A stretch of DNA of 64,000 bases from Eutreptiella sp. 'Long Island Sound 2002' (taxonomy: Eukaryota; Euglenozoa; Euglenophyceae; Eutreptiales; Eutreptiaceae). Below are positions 19,468 through 30,500 of this stretch, in pieces. Where the stretch lies: positions 47,236,429 through 47,300,428 of the forward strand of contig OZ038393.1 in NCBI GenBank assembly GCA_964036045.1. Reading direction: 5' to 3'. Position 1 is the stretch's first letter. The number at the start of each line of letters is the position of its first letter. The translations under genes were made by a program, and so were the position numbers. The notes beneath the pieces are model-generated. The model saw nothing but the letters and a program-made list of their open reading frames with translations. It had not been told where the DNA came from and made no database searches.

Positions 19468-20767
19468 CCGAGGAGCCTCTGGGTAACCTAAACAAGGTTT
19501 ACCGTGCGCAATTTGCGCGGCCTACCCTTTAATGCATCATGTGCACGCAGGGAAGGGAGGCTGAACCACTGACTCAACCAGGAGGTGAGCTCCTCCTGGG
19601 CTAACCTACCTTACTCACCATGCATCGTGTGAATGCCGAATTGGAACGAACACAAAACAAACCTAAGCGTTTTAAGCAACTCAACTTTAACGCCACGGCC
19701 GCACACGAACAAACGCTTTCTGTACTTACCTGTGAAGAAGGAAACAAGGGTGAATTGCGGATACAGGTAAAGTGTCACAGCATGTGGATGCCTCGATTAG
19801 GCACATGCATCGCGAGCACAGCGCATATTCTAACCCTACGTGCGCGCAGCGCGCTCCATTCGCATCACATACCTTTCATTCCTGCTTTTACCTGTGCGAA
19901 GCACGAGAGAAGAACACCCGACCCCCCAACGAGCACAGCGTTGACAACCCTAACGTTTTGACGAAACAACCAACACGAACGCAATGCGTGAGTGTGAGGT
20001 GACACTGACATACCTGAGGGATGGGTTGTTGACCTGCTCTGTGGTGTGGGCTGATTTTGAATACTTGACTCTGAAGTTTATAAAAATTTTGATGCAACTG
20101 TGCAAAAATTTTCTTTAAAACTTTAAAAACTACGGCTCATACCTTCTTTTCCAAAAGCCGTTTACGCTTGCGCAGCCCTTTTCTTGGAGTCCGCTTCCTT
20201 TGCGCTTGTCTGCGACTTTAAGTTATGTGTAAAAATGACGATTTCCCGCGTGGTTTCGTCGATTTTTAACGATTTCACTTGCTAAATCGCAACCCCTTCC
20301 GCTAAACCGCAGGAATCACTCCCTGCTGGTTACATTTTCTATTTTTTCCAGCTCCTGGGGGTTTGTGTCCTCCATTGGGAGTATTGCTCCGCCCTGGCCC
20401 TTGGTCAGGACGTTTACTAAAACGCTGTTTATACAGCGATAGCCGTCCGCATTAGAGCGTTCGACTGTACCCTAGTGGGCAAGCATATGTGCTCTAGGGA
20501 GGGAGTCCTGGGTTCAAAACCCACTACCCCCAAACTTTTTCCAAAAGTTTTCGTCGCACGCCGGCGACTTTTGAGGAATGCCCCATCGAAGGGACATCAT
20601 TCACGGTACATTACACTGTTTTTCAAGGGTACCTACAGTGTGATAGGCTTCTATGAAGTGATGAGGATGTTTTTGGTAAGTTTAATGCATTTTTTGAGGT
20701 AATTTTGGGAATATTTGAGCCTTTTTCCTTGGTCCTACTAGCTTCATGACCTAGTACTCCAGGGGGG
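19468..20767 (+). other. 3' noncoding region of A1, second part
   Basis: Continuation of the A1 3' region after B, matching 52089-53388 of A2. It holds no credible gene. A tRNA-like block with a box-B-like GGTTCAAAACC sits at 20511-20521 (GGTTCAAACCC at 53132-53142 in A2). The region ends in a purine run CCAGGGGGG abutting the LTR at 20768, the 3' polypurine tract of A1. Confidence 0.75.
20759..20767 (+). other. Polypurine tract of A1
   Basis: CCAGGGGGG lies directly before AGTAAGAAAAAG, the same order as in B and at 53380-53388 in A2. Confidence 0.75.
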
Positions 20768-21478
20768 AGTAAGAAAAAGTCACTGCCATGTCTTTCTTGG
20801 AGGGCTTGATCCAGGCTAAGCCCCCCTTAAAACCCTTTGTTGATGCTAAGACAAACTTAAGTGTTTTTATCTCTCTTTTGTAGCCTAAAGTACACTTTCT
20901 CAAAGTAACTAGGGTTGTGACCCTAGCCCCCCCATGAAGTTCACCCCTACCACTCAACTGAGCGGAGGTACCTTCCTTCATGGAGGACATACCAAAATAA
21001 ATCAGGCATTTCATGCTTGTTGGCCTTGGAGGTTAAGCCTAGTGGTCTCCCACCCCAAGACCCCTATACTCAATTGTTTCTACCACTTATTGTGGTCCTA
21101 CTTTGTAACTGTTTCTGAAATCAGTTGCTTGGCCAAGTCATTTTCTGTGTGGTCCTGACATCCATGCCCCTCAGTCCTAACCAGCACCATTTCACCCAAA
21201 AGAGTGCACATGAAGTGCCTATTGCAACCTCTGAGGCAAGAGTCAGACCAATTTTCATATAAAACCTTTTGTATTATCCATTTGTGATTGAATCTATGTG
21301 CATAAACCTGCTTTGTCTATCTGCAGCCCTTCTGTGTTACACTGGATTCCAAAACCAATCATTGATTCGATCCACATTCAGTCCTTGCTCTACTTGCTGC
21401 TTTGGTTTGGGGTTTTCAACTACAAAACCTGCAGGAATACATCAAAAGACCTAGGGCATAATTCAAGGACATCTTTCT
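20768..21478 (+). repeat. A-family LTR shared by A1 (3') and A2 (5')
   Basis: This 711-bp block starts AGTAAGAAAAAG after a purine tract and ends CTTTCT. It is repeated at 53389-54099 with the same length and a few percent differences. Start and end words resemble those of the B LTR (AGTAAG...CTTTACT). A TATA-like CATATAAAAC lies at about 21257. Only one LTR separates A1 from A2, so the two copies share it. No recognisable PBS follows, which suggests loss of the leader of A2. Confidence 0.72.
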
Positions 21479-22971
21479 CAAACTCCTGTCTGGATCAGAA
21501 GATCCAGATGCGACGGCCTTATCGGAGGCCATTAAGGCAAAGCTGGGTATTGCAGAACCCTTACCCAAGCCAGAGTTGCCCTCTCTCTCTCCAGGACTGA
21601 GTACCCTGGCCGAAGATCTCAAGAGATCAAGGGTCTCAAGGCTGTTGCCTAAGGTCACCTGCCCAGCCCCTTTCACCCCCGTGCCAGGACTGTGCCTATG
21701 GCTGATCTACAGGACGTGCCTGTCACAGAGAATGAGAGAAGAGGGCTGTCAGCCCTGGCCCCTCTTGCCGGCGTGTCGCCTTCAGGCCTAACTCCGGGGG
21801 GTGGGAAGACGGGCAGACCTATTGCCCAAGCGAACATCCAGCTGGAACTGCCGGAGTTCGACCCCAGAAATCTGCCTGAATGGGCAGAAGAATTTGCAGA
21901 GTTCCTTTTGTTGACTGGCCAATCCCATGTGGATGTGGCCACCAAATGTTCACTGCTAAAACGCACATGCAAAAAGAAATTTTCGCAAAAACAGGTCAAA
22001 CAGATTGTGAAAACCTGTTCTACCTGGGCAGAGGTACTCCTGAGGTTAGAGAAAACATTCCCAGTCTATGAGACTGACCTCAGCGTACGCACACAGATCG
22101 AGGAGCTACCTATGCTCCCGGAGTTTCCATCCGCTGCGCGAATTTCTGAGTATGTGTGCGACTTGGAGTAATTATTTTCGAGGATGAACGTGGGGTCCTA
22201 CGGAGCCACTGGGCCCCACCTGTGGCTCATGAGTAAGATCCCCCAGCGTACGTGGGATGATTGCCGCTCCACCTCTGAGAGGAAGAGCAGGACCCACTCG
22301 TACGATGAACTGGTGGATCTCTTGATTGAGCTAGCTCTTGAGAGAGAGAATGACTCCCACATGGAGAAATTCCTCAAGAAGCATTTGGGACGAGGTGGTA
22401 CCCCTACCCCCGAACGTGGCGAAGGGAAGGGGCATAAAAATCCCATTAACACCAACCAGGGAGGTGGTAAAGGGAGGGGCAACCTACGTGCCATGAACAA
22501 GGTTCAACCTGATGCAGGCACACACCCCCTGTTCTACTGCCGACCTGTCAATGACAAGGGGGGACCTTGTCATGCCTCTGACTGCGATCTCCGCAGTGGC
22601 TGTATGCTGCAGATGAAACGTCAGCAGCACACCAAAAATGGGAAACAGGTGACCCATCAGGACCATTTCAGGTGTACCATCACCTGTGGTTACTGTGGCA
22701 AACGTCGTCACTATGAGGACGAATGCCACATCAAGAAACGCGAGAGTGACAAACTCAAGCGTCAGGAGGCGGAGCGCCAGAAGACCCAGACGCCCGCCAG
22801 AAATCCCCCGAACGGGGATAAAGGTGGTAAAGGAGGTGGCAAAGGGGGTGGCAAAACGGGACCCCCTAACCCCCAGAGGCGCTCATCAGCGCCCGTTGCA
22901 ACACCCACTCCTGCTGCTACACCCGCTCCCGCAGGCGACCCCAAGAAACGCCCCCAAGGGGATAACGCTAC
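21479..22971 (+). pseudogene. gag: Gag of element A2, 5' portion, interrupted by element E
   Basis: Right after the LTR a Gag-like frame begins without an ATG (SGSEDPDATALSEAIKAKLG). It shifts frame near 21680-21700 and continues as a capsid-like segment (LELPEF, LTGQSH, YETDLS), closely paralleling B Gag. TAA at 22169-22171 interrupts the frame, which resumes in phase. The zinc knuckle CGYCGKRRHYEDEC is at about 22689-22730, followed by Lys/Gly- and Pro-rich sequence. At 22971 the frame is cut by the TGAAG end of E. The rest of gag is at 46004-46084. About 13-18 bp present in A1 between these two pieces are missing. Confidence 0.85.
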
Positions 22972-24834
22972 TGAAGCGGTACCCAGAACCCCATGGCTAG
23001 GGTAGGGCATACAACCGGTCTCCGGTCCACTAACCCCATGTACGGAAGGGAAGATGCCCGTTGACGCCCGGTGCGAGCCCGGCGGGAGCGTGTTCCGTGC
23101 CGTAAAGCCCCGCATCGGCAACCGATGCACCGCCAGCGGAGATTCATATATCAGAACATCAGGAATCAACAGGGTTTTATTTTCATATTGTTTCCGTCGA
23201 TTTTTACGCTTCCGTTCTGGTATTCACTGTTTTGACAGCTGGCGGTTAGCTCGCGACTTTAGCGTAACCGCCAGTTTAACCGTTATATACAGATATTTTA
23301 CCGCAAATCGTGACGAAGACTCTAAAGTCTTCAGGAATTGCATTGATGCATCCGCAATTTTCACATCTTACACTCGCAACCTTAATCCGAATTTTACAGG
23401 ATGTCGAAATTGGATTTTCGACTTCGAAATCCCCGCACTTGATTTGACCTCTTTCGAGTGGACCTACGTGCTTCCCTATGCACGAATCAACTTTCCTTTT
23501 GTCTTGCCCTCCATTTGTCTTAGAGATATGGGCAAAACAAAGTTGATTCGTGAGGCCACTTGTGAGGGTCATATCTCGTGCCGCTTGCGAGGAATGACAA
23601 TAAGAAAACGTGGGATGTATTGTCAATACTCCCGACGTATTTTAGGAAGCTTTATATGCCTTGCGTTTCCACACGTGCGCGCTAGCGTAATGGATCATGG
23701 TCAAGAGGGTAGAGTTTGCGTTATAACTCTTTGGCCATGATATTGCGTGCGGTAAGATAGCTTTCGAGTGTAGCGCGCGAGTGTTGGTGTTGCATAGGAA
23801 CTCTCCTTGAGTTCCTATGAGCGATTGACACAAAGTTATGCCCTTGGAGGGGCATGACATATCATGGGGGGAGCTACCTTTTTGGGCAATATGTGGTATG
23901 TGCCATGTGTTGTGTTGCGTGCCCATTTGGCGGGTCCATCGCTCCAAGCCAAACCCGCCAATGGACCTCATATTGTGCAAGCCCCTTCTCCATACTCCCC
24001 ACGATCAATTGCAAGCCTAACCTTCGTGGAGGAAAGCTTGTGTGGCGATCCCAAAGCGATGCGTTGGGAGCAAGGTGTGTGTTTTGCAATTTTCCATATT
24101 TTCATGTGCCCACTTGGGAAGTAGCGCTCGTAACCTTTCAAAGCGCCCGAAGTGGAGCACATATGTGGAATCGAAGGTCATTGTTGTCAAGTCATTGTGA
24201 TTAGAAGGATTGATCGATTACTCAATCCAACCCGAAGATATTATAATATAATTGTGTAGCTTTCAAGGCACTTTTGTGTGTCTTTTCGCCAATTTTGCCG
24301 TTTTTGGCCCGTCATGATGTCAAGTGGCGACCGTGTATCTCAACGTTGCACTCAATTGACATCATGACCCAAGTATGTTATGAGGGTACATACTTCGGTG
24401 CTCAACACATCTTGGACCCGGCGAATAACTCCTCTTGGGCTTGGCATACCGTGGCCGCCATGTTGGCGATTTGGGACTATCCCAAATCATGGGCTCACTT
24501 GGCGACGCTGCCATTCCCAATACCGGAGGAGTTGGGCGACGCCCAAAAGATATGTTGGACACATATGACTTGATACCAATCCTATGGCACACTCCGGTCC
24601 AAGTCGGGCATGTGCCTCATTTGCCCCAACCATGAGTGTGCGCATTTTTGGCCATTTTGAGCAATTTTCCACTTTTTCTGCCCGCCGTGCACTATGTTGA
24701 GCCCACCCGTGCACGCCGGACGCATGGACCAATGGACCATATATGACATGGGTGTTATGTATATTGGTCCCCATGGTTCACACACCACGTGGGCGAAGCG
24801 GAGCAACCTTCGTTAGGGTGCTAGCCCAAAGTGA
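22972..24834 (+). repeat. 5' LTR of element E, first part
   Basis: It begins TGAAGCGGTACCC, the same start as the 3' LTR at 44188. It is cut at 24834 by the insertion of D and resumes at 38050. Related sequence appears in the LTRs of D on the opposite strand, so E and D belong to one clade. No target duplication for E is seen, because the far end of its 3' LTR is truncated. Confidence 0.85.
24831..24834. repeat. Target-site duplication of element D, left copy (GTGA)
   Basis: GTGA precedes the TGAAG end of D here and follows its CTTCA end at 38046-38049. The uninterrupted site (CCAAAGTGAGTGTGG) is present in the E 3' LTR at about 45170-45184 and at about 915-928. If the terminal A is not counted as LTR the duplication is AGTGA (5 bp). 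Confidence 0.92.
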
Positions 24835-27201
24835 TGAAGAAGGTCCCTACCAGGACCGGCCCCCGCTGTGCCCCTTTCTGCCTGTCACCCCTGCTGACTT
24901 GCTCCTGATCAACGATTGCATTTCTCAAAATCCTCAAAGTCCAGGGTCCAAAATCCAAAAATATAGAAAATAAAATCCTCCTTCAACCCTGAATAGCAAC
25001 CAGATCCAACAAATACAGCAATAACCCAATTCACAATCCAAATCAGGCTGCGGGCTTCCGTTCAGCACACCGGTATTCCCACGGTGGCGGGCATGTACAA
25101 GAATTGCACCAAGGAAGAAAGCCCTGAAATTGGCATATGAACACAAATAAAGCAAAGTTGGGGAGAGAGGTAAACCTACACGTTCACAACCATAAACCCC
25201 TCATTCCCTGGACTCAAGACCTTCCCTTGACTCACCAACATATTGCCCTGAACCAGGTCAAATGAGATGGTTAAATGCCATGTATCAAAAGTCACTACAT
25301 AAACCCCAAAAATGTGTTCACTCCCAAGCCTCTAAATCCTAGCCCAATAGGGGAGGTGGCGTGTCATGGCCTAGAGTGGCACTCAGGACCATGCCCTACC
25401 CTGACATAACCTTGGTTGGACTTGGAGTCGAATGGGCTTAGAGAAATGACTTATGAGTTTGAACTCATAACATGCCAAAAAACTGCCAATTCACACCATA
25501 TTGGCCATATATCCCATATATGCTCAAAATTGAAGTTACCACTTATCCGAAGGCTCCAAGCATGCATGGAATCGAATTCTAATATTCATGGAGGATATAG
25601 ACCAAAGGTCAATGCCCATGTACATCCCCACTTTACCCTCGAAACCCCTTCGGATATGGGCGCCACGCACTGCCCAAGTCAGCCCATGATCTTGAGACCA
25701 ATTCTTGTGATCCTTCATGCGCCAAGCCAAATGGAGTACGTGATCCGGCATATGGTGGTGTTCAACTCCAAAGCATATGCCAACATATGAACAACATACC
25801 ATGGTTCGACTCTCCATAGGCTTCTTGCTGTTTGCTGACCAGGTAAGTACACAAAACGCAAAAATGAGCAAAAATTGAGGTCAAAAACATGAAAATATGA
25901 CCAAATACAAAGTTGTCATGATAGTATATCTCTATGCTCACCCATGATATCCGCTCATGATTCAATACACAAATGATTGGAACCATTTGCAGACAATTCC
26001 CCCACTTGGATCCCCAATCGGGCGCATGGAGATACCTTCGCCACTAATATCTACATGCCCCATGAAAATGGGAGTGCACCCATGGATCTCTTTATCAAAC
26101 ATACCATGAGCAATACATACGCGGTAGACTTGGTCTAGCGCTTTGAATTCCACAATTGGGACATGGGCAAAGCCCTTGTCACGTATGGCTCCCCATCTCT
26201 TCGGCCACACGAAGATATATAACATGGGCGTGAGCATATCAAACATATACCATGCATACAACACATACCCTCAAAATATGGCTCCCACCATGATATGCCA
26301 TGTCCCTCCATTGACATAACTTCACGTTAAAAACACGTAGGAACCCAGGGAAAGTTGCTATGCAACCCCAACACTCATGCGGTACACTCGAAAGTCACAA
26401 TAAAATGTTCGGTTGCACGGTCCAAGAGTTATATATCACTTTATGCCCTCTTGACCATTATCCCTTGCTATATCGGGCATGTGTATACACCAAAGGCGTT
26501 TGATGCTTCCTAAATTAAGTTGAGACCAAGGCGGTTGCAACCCAACCTTCCTTATTCTCTTTCCTCACACTCGCGCGTAGATATGGTCCTTCAAAGTGGT
26601 CCCACGATTCACTTTTGTTTCCCTTATATCTCCAAGTCAAATGGGTGGCAAGTATAAGGGAAACCTGATTCGGGCATATGGAAAGGAGTATGACCACTCG
26701 AAGAAGTCCAAATCAAGTGCGGCGATGTCGAAGTCGAAAATCCGATTTCGACATCGCGAAAAATTCAGAATAAAATTTCGAGTGCTTATTTAGAAAATTG
26801 CGGAAGCAACGAACCCTTTGCTGATGAAATCTGACCCTTCAACGGAGTATCCGCCAAAATATCTGGAAATAACAGTTAACCAATCGGTTAACGCAAAATC
26901 GCGAGCCAACTGACGGTCGCCGATACATTGACCATCAGAACGAAAGGCTGAAAAATTACGGAAACATTATGATAATAAAACCCTGTTGATTCCTGATATT
27001 CCGATATATAAATCTCCGCTGGCGGCGCCTCGGTACTGAATATGGCCGCTCGTAGCCGGAATGGCTAAACCTATCACACTATCACGTCGGGTTAGTTCAG
27101 GTGGACGGGAGAGTATGATATCAGCCAATGGCGGCTTGCCGGCACATAGATACACACCCCAAGTGACCCAAAGATGGCCACGGGGGTCCGAACCGGCTTC
27201 A
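24835..27201 (-). repeat. 3' LTR of element D
   Basis: Direct repeat of 35680-38045. Its ends form the perfect 5-bp inverted repeat TGAAG...CTTCA with canonical TG...CA termini. The reverse strand shows similarity to the E LTR around the segments matching 23100-23450. Confidence 0.94.
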
Positions 27202-27212
27202 CCCCCCTTCTC
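27202..27212 (-). other. Polypurine tract of element D
   Basis: On the minus strand GAGAAGGGGGG directly precedes the 3' LTR (TGAAG). Confidence 0.85.
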
Positions 27213-27594
27213 AGAGCGTTGTTACCGCTCGGAAGTCATTGAAGAGAGGACGGGAGGACCCCAATGGGCTCCAACCCCCCCCTCCATGTCCCAAGGACAC
27301 ATGGAGGCCCCACACACGTCGTAGGCGTCCCCCACGCCCCATGGGAGGGGTGAGGACACTGAAAATCGGTGCCCTACGCCATATCCGGTCTCCTCTTGAT
27401 CTACAACATGGAACAAGGGGATCAAAGATAGAAAAACGTCGTCGGTCGACCTAAATAAGTATACCACAATGAAATATATATGTGGAGATGGAGTGAAGGG
27501 GGTATATGGCCGATTAAGGCCGAAAAATCCCCCGATGAACGCCCTCACTTGTCTCCCCATTCACAGAAACAAACAAAATGCCAAGGGGGATCCA
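27213..27594 (-). other. Short 3' noncoding region of element D
   Basis: About 380 bp between the pol stop and the PPT. I see no gene or repeat in it. It contrasts with the 2-3 kb region at the same place in A and B. Confidence 0.7.
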
Positions 27595-30500
27595 TTATGG
27601 TGCTACAGCAGCTACCAAGTGGACCAACACGTCCTTGACATCCAAAGAAATGTTCTTTTTCTTTAGGTAGTCCATCCAGACCGTGGTGTACCTCGGCACA
27701 AAACTGCTCGGAGGCTCCCACAAATCCCTGGATGCGGCGAATCCCTTCCAACGGACTTTATAAAGCCTACCCCCAGGCGTCCCCGGGTCCGGCTTGTCCA
27801 CCAGGATCTTCTCAGCGGTGAAATCGTCGTCCTCACCCTCATCGTCCGAGTCCACATCGCCGACCGTGAACTCGAAGGTGACGGGACGTCCGCTGGGGTC
27901 GGGTGCTCGGGGACGAAGCTGGGTATGGTCGCGGTCCAGGATCTTGTTATCCCCCACACGAACCGCATACACATCCTGCCCGACCTTCCGCACGATTACC
28001 CCCGGCACATACCAAGATGCCTGCCGATGCCTGGACAGGACATCCTTGTGGTGCCGCTCCACCCCCACGCTGTCTTGGAGAGCATACTTCTGGACTTCTC
28101 CCTGCTTGAAGTATTTGGCCCTCTTGTCATGCTCTTCCTGAAGTGCCTTGCACACCTTGGCCGCCGTGTCGTCCGCCTCAGCCATCATGGCGTTCGCATC
28201 CCGGGCCACTTTGCCATGCTTCATCCACGGGAGAGTGCGTGACACTCGATCCCGTAGGAACAGGATGCGATGGGGCGACAGTCGAGTGGGTCCCGGAAGG
28301 TCGTGATACGCCTGGAGCACTCTCCACAGCGAGTTGTACCAGTTCCGGCCCGGTTCGTCAATGTGTAGCTGGCGGAACTTCTCGAACATCTGCCGCCCGG
28401 CCACCTCAGCCCGGCCATTCGACCGGCTGTGGTACGCCATGGTCTTGGCGTGCCAAATCCCCATGTGCTTGCACATCGTCTTGAACCACGTCCCCACGAA
28501 TTGACTGCCCCGATCGCTGCAGATGACAGCTGGGACATCGAAAATCGTCAGCCAATGCCTGATCATGGCATTAGCGACGGTCTTGGCCTGCAGCCCCACT
28601 CCATGCTTGTCCTTCTTGTCCTTCTTCTTGGACTTCTTGCCCGGGACTGCCACGATATACCCGCTGTGCCTCTCAACCGCCAGGATGACACAGTCGTAGG
28701 TGTCTCTGTCCACGGTGACTTCAGGCATGGCGAACACATCCATGGCCACGGACCGCATAGGGGCCTCCGGTAAGCCGTGTACACCGGATTGCCCGCTGTG
28801 GAGTGGTTGGGGCTCTTCGTGGCCCGACACACGGCACAGTCGCTGCAGTACCTATCCAGGATGGCGTAGTACCCCGGAGGGAACTTGAAACGCCACTCCA
28901 GGTCCTGCTGCATCTTGTCTCGGCCAGGGTGCATGAGCTGGGCGTTGTGCCAATGGTCAATGAGCTCCTCCACTCGGTTCTCGGGCACCAGCAGCTTGTC
29001 CTTGAGGAACAACTTGTCGCCATCCTCGGTCAAGCCCTCGGGCCATTCGTCGTCCAACGGGGCGCTCACCGCATTCCAGTACTTGCTCCAGTGCTCGGAT
29101 GCCGCGTAATCATCCGACCAGTCCTCTGTGAGCACAGACCTGACTAGCTCTACAGGGGCCACCATCCATTGCTCGAGGGTTTCCTCTCGAATAGCTTGGA
29201 CGCGGGCACCCCGGAACTTGGCCAGGTCCGTACGATTTGCCATCACCACAAAGCACTTGACCCCCTCTTGCTCCATGACCTTCTCCATCTCGATGATGCG
29301 CTTGGCCTCCTCGGTCTCCTCGGCGTCGCCATGGCTGGATATGTCCATCCACGCCTTGCCCGCGGGGTAGGCCCATCGACTGAGGCAATCTGCCACAGTG
29401 TTGTCCTTCCCCGGGACATACACGACGCTGAGGTCGAAGTTGGCGAACGTCTCGTGCCATCGGGCCCTTCTAGCCGCTGGTCCTGAGGGGGTGTCGACAT
29501 GCTCCTTGTGCCAGCTCTGTAGGGACTGGTGGTCCGTGCAAACCACCACCGGCTGCAGTCCGATGTGGCCAGACCACTTCCTGAGCGCACATACAATGGC
29601 GTATGTCTCTTTCTCCCTCGCGGTCCATGTTCGGCGTTGGCCCTCGGCCAGGATCCTGCTCCAAAACGCCACGGGTACGTGTGACCCGTCGTCCCGGATC
29701 TGCTGAAGGACTGCCCCCACAGCATAGTCCGAAGTGTCTGTCCGTAGCACGAATCCCTTGTCCGGGTCCACCAGGAACAGCCCCAACTGCCCCAGGAGTC
29801 GCTCCTTCAGGCTGTTGAACGCATCTTCAGCCTCAGGGGTCCAGGCAAGCTTCTTCTTGCTCCCCTTCCGGCCATCGAACTTCCCCACCTGCAGCATCTT
29901 GTGTAGCGGCCCCGACAGTTCTGCATACATCCGGACATAGCCCGAATAGTAGTTGCAGAACCCCATGAAGGACCGGAGTTCGCTGATGGTCTGGGGCTTC
30001 TCCCAGTGGTGCAGGGACGCCAGCTTCCCAGGCATGGGACGGCGTTGCCCGTGACCAACCACGTGACCCGCGAACTCCACTTCCTTCACGAAGAGTGAGG
30101 CTTTGGTGGGCTTGCACACCATGTTGTGCTTGTCCAACTCACTGAGCACTCGGCGCAGATCCTTCTCATGCGCGTCGATGAGCTCGTCCTCAGTCATGTT
30201 CTCCGTGCCGGACCCGATGATGATGTCATCCACGAAGGGGTCGGCACAGTCCCGGACAGGACCGAGTAGGTCCTCCATCATGCGCTGGAAAGCGGCGTTG
30301 CCATTCTTGGCGCCCATAGGCACCACTTTCCACTGCATGGGCCCCAGCGGCGTCGACATCGCTGTGCAGGGCCTGGAGTCCGGGTGTAGCGGCATCTGGT
30401 GATAACCGTGTTTCAGGTCCAGCACCGTGAAAATCCGCTTTTTCTGCTGTTTTTGGAGGATGGAGTCGATCAGGGGGAGCGAGTACGAGTCGTGCTCGGT

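Larger units (their letters stand above)
1075..20767 (+). mobile_element. Element A1, Ty3/gypsy retrotransposon (split by element B)
   Basis: A1 comprises a truncated gag, an intact pol (1923-6701), and a 3' noncoding region in two pieces (6702-8108 and 19468-20767). It ends at a polypurine tract abutting the LTR at 20768. The 5' LTR, primer-binding site and gag start are absent, replaced by the E' fragment. The 3' noncoding region was interrupted by element B: the 5-bp word CCGAG flanks B on both sides, and the uninterrupted sequence is present once in A2 at about 52089. Pol is about 97 percent identical to A2 by eye. Confidence 0.88.

Noticed and set aside
20449-20531. A tRNA gene
   Set aside because: Only a box-B-like word is convincing; acceptor and T stems do not pair and the copies vary.
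7079-21478. A very long (~3 kb) LTR for family A starting at the TG after the internal purine tract
   Set aside because: In sister element B the homologous region lies between pol and a short LTR and is absent from the 5' end; A2 also shows a 711-bp LTR with sharp limits after a PPT.
28563-28830. Programmed frameshifting inside D integrase
   Set aside because: No slippery heptamer is evident and the position within integrase has no regulatory logic; a simple indel is more likely.
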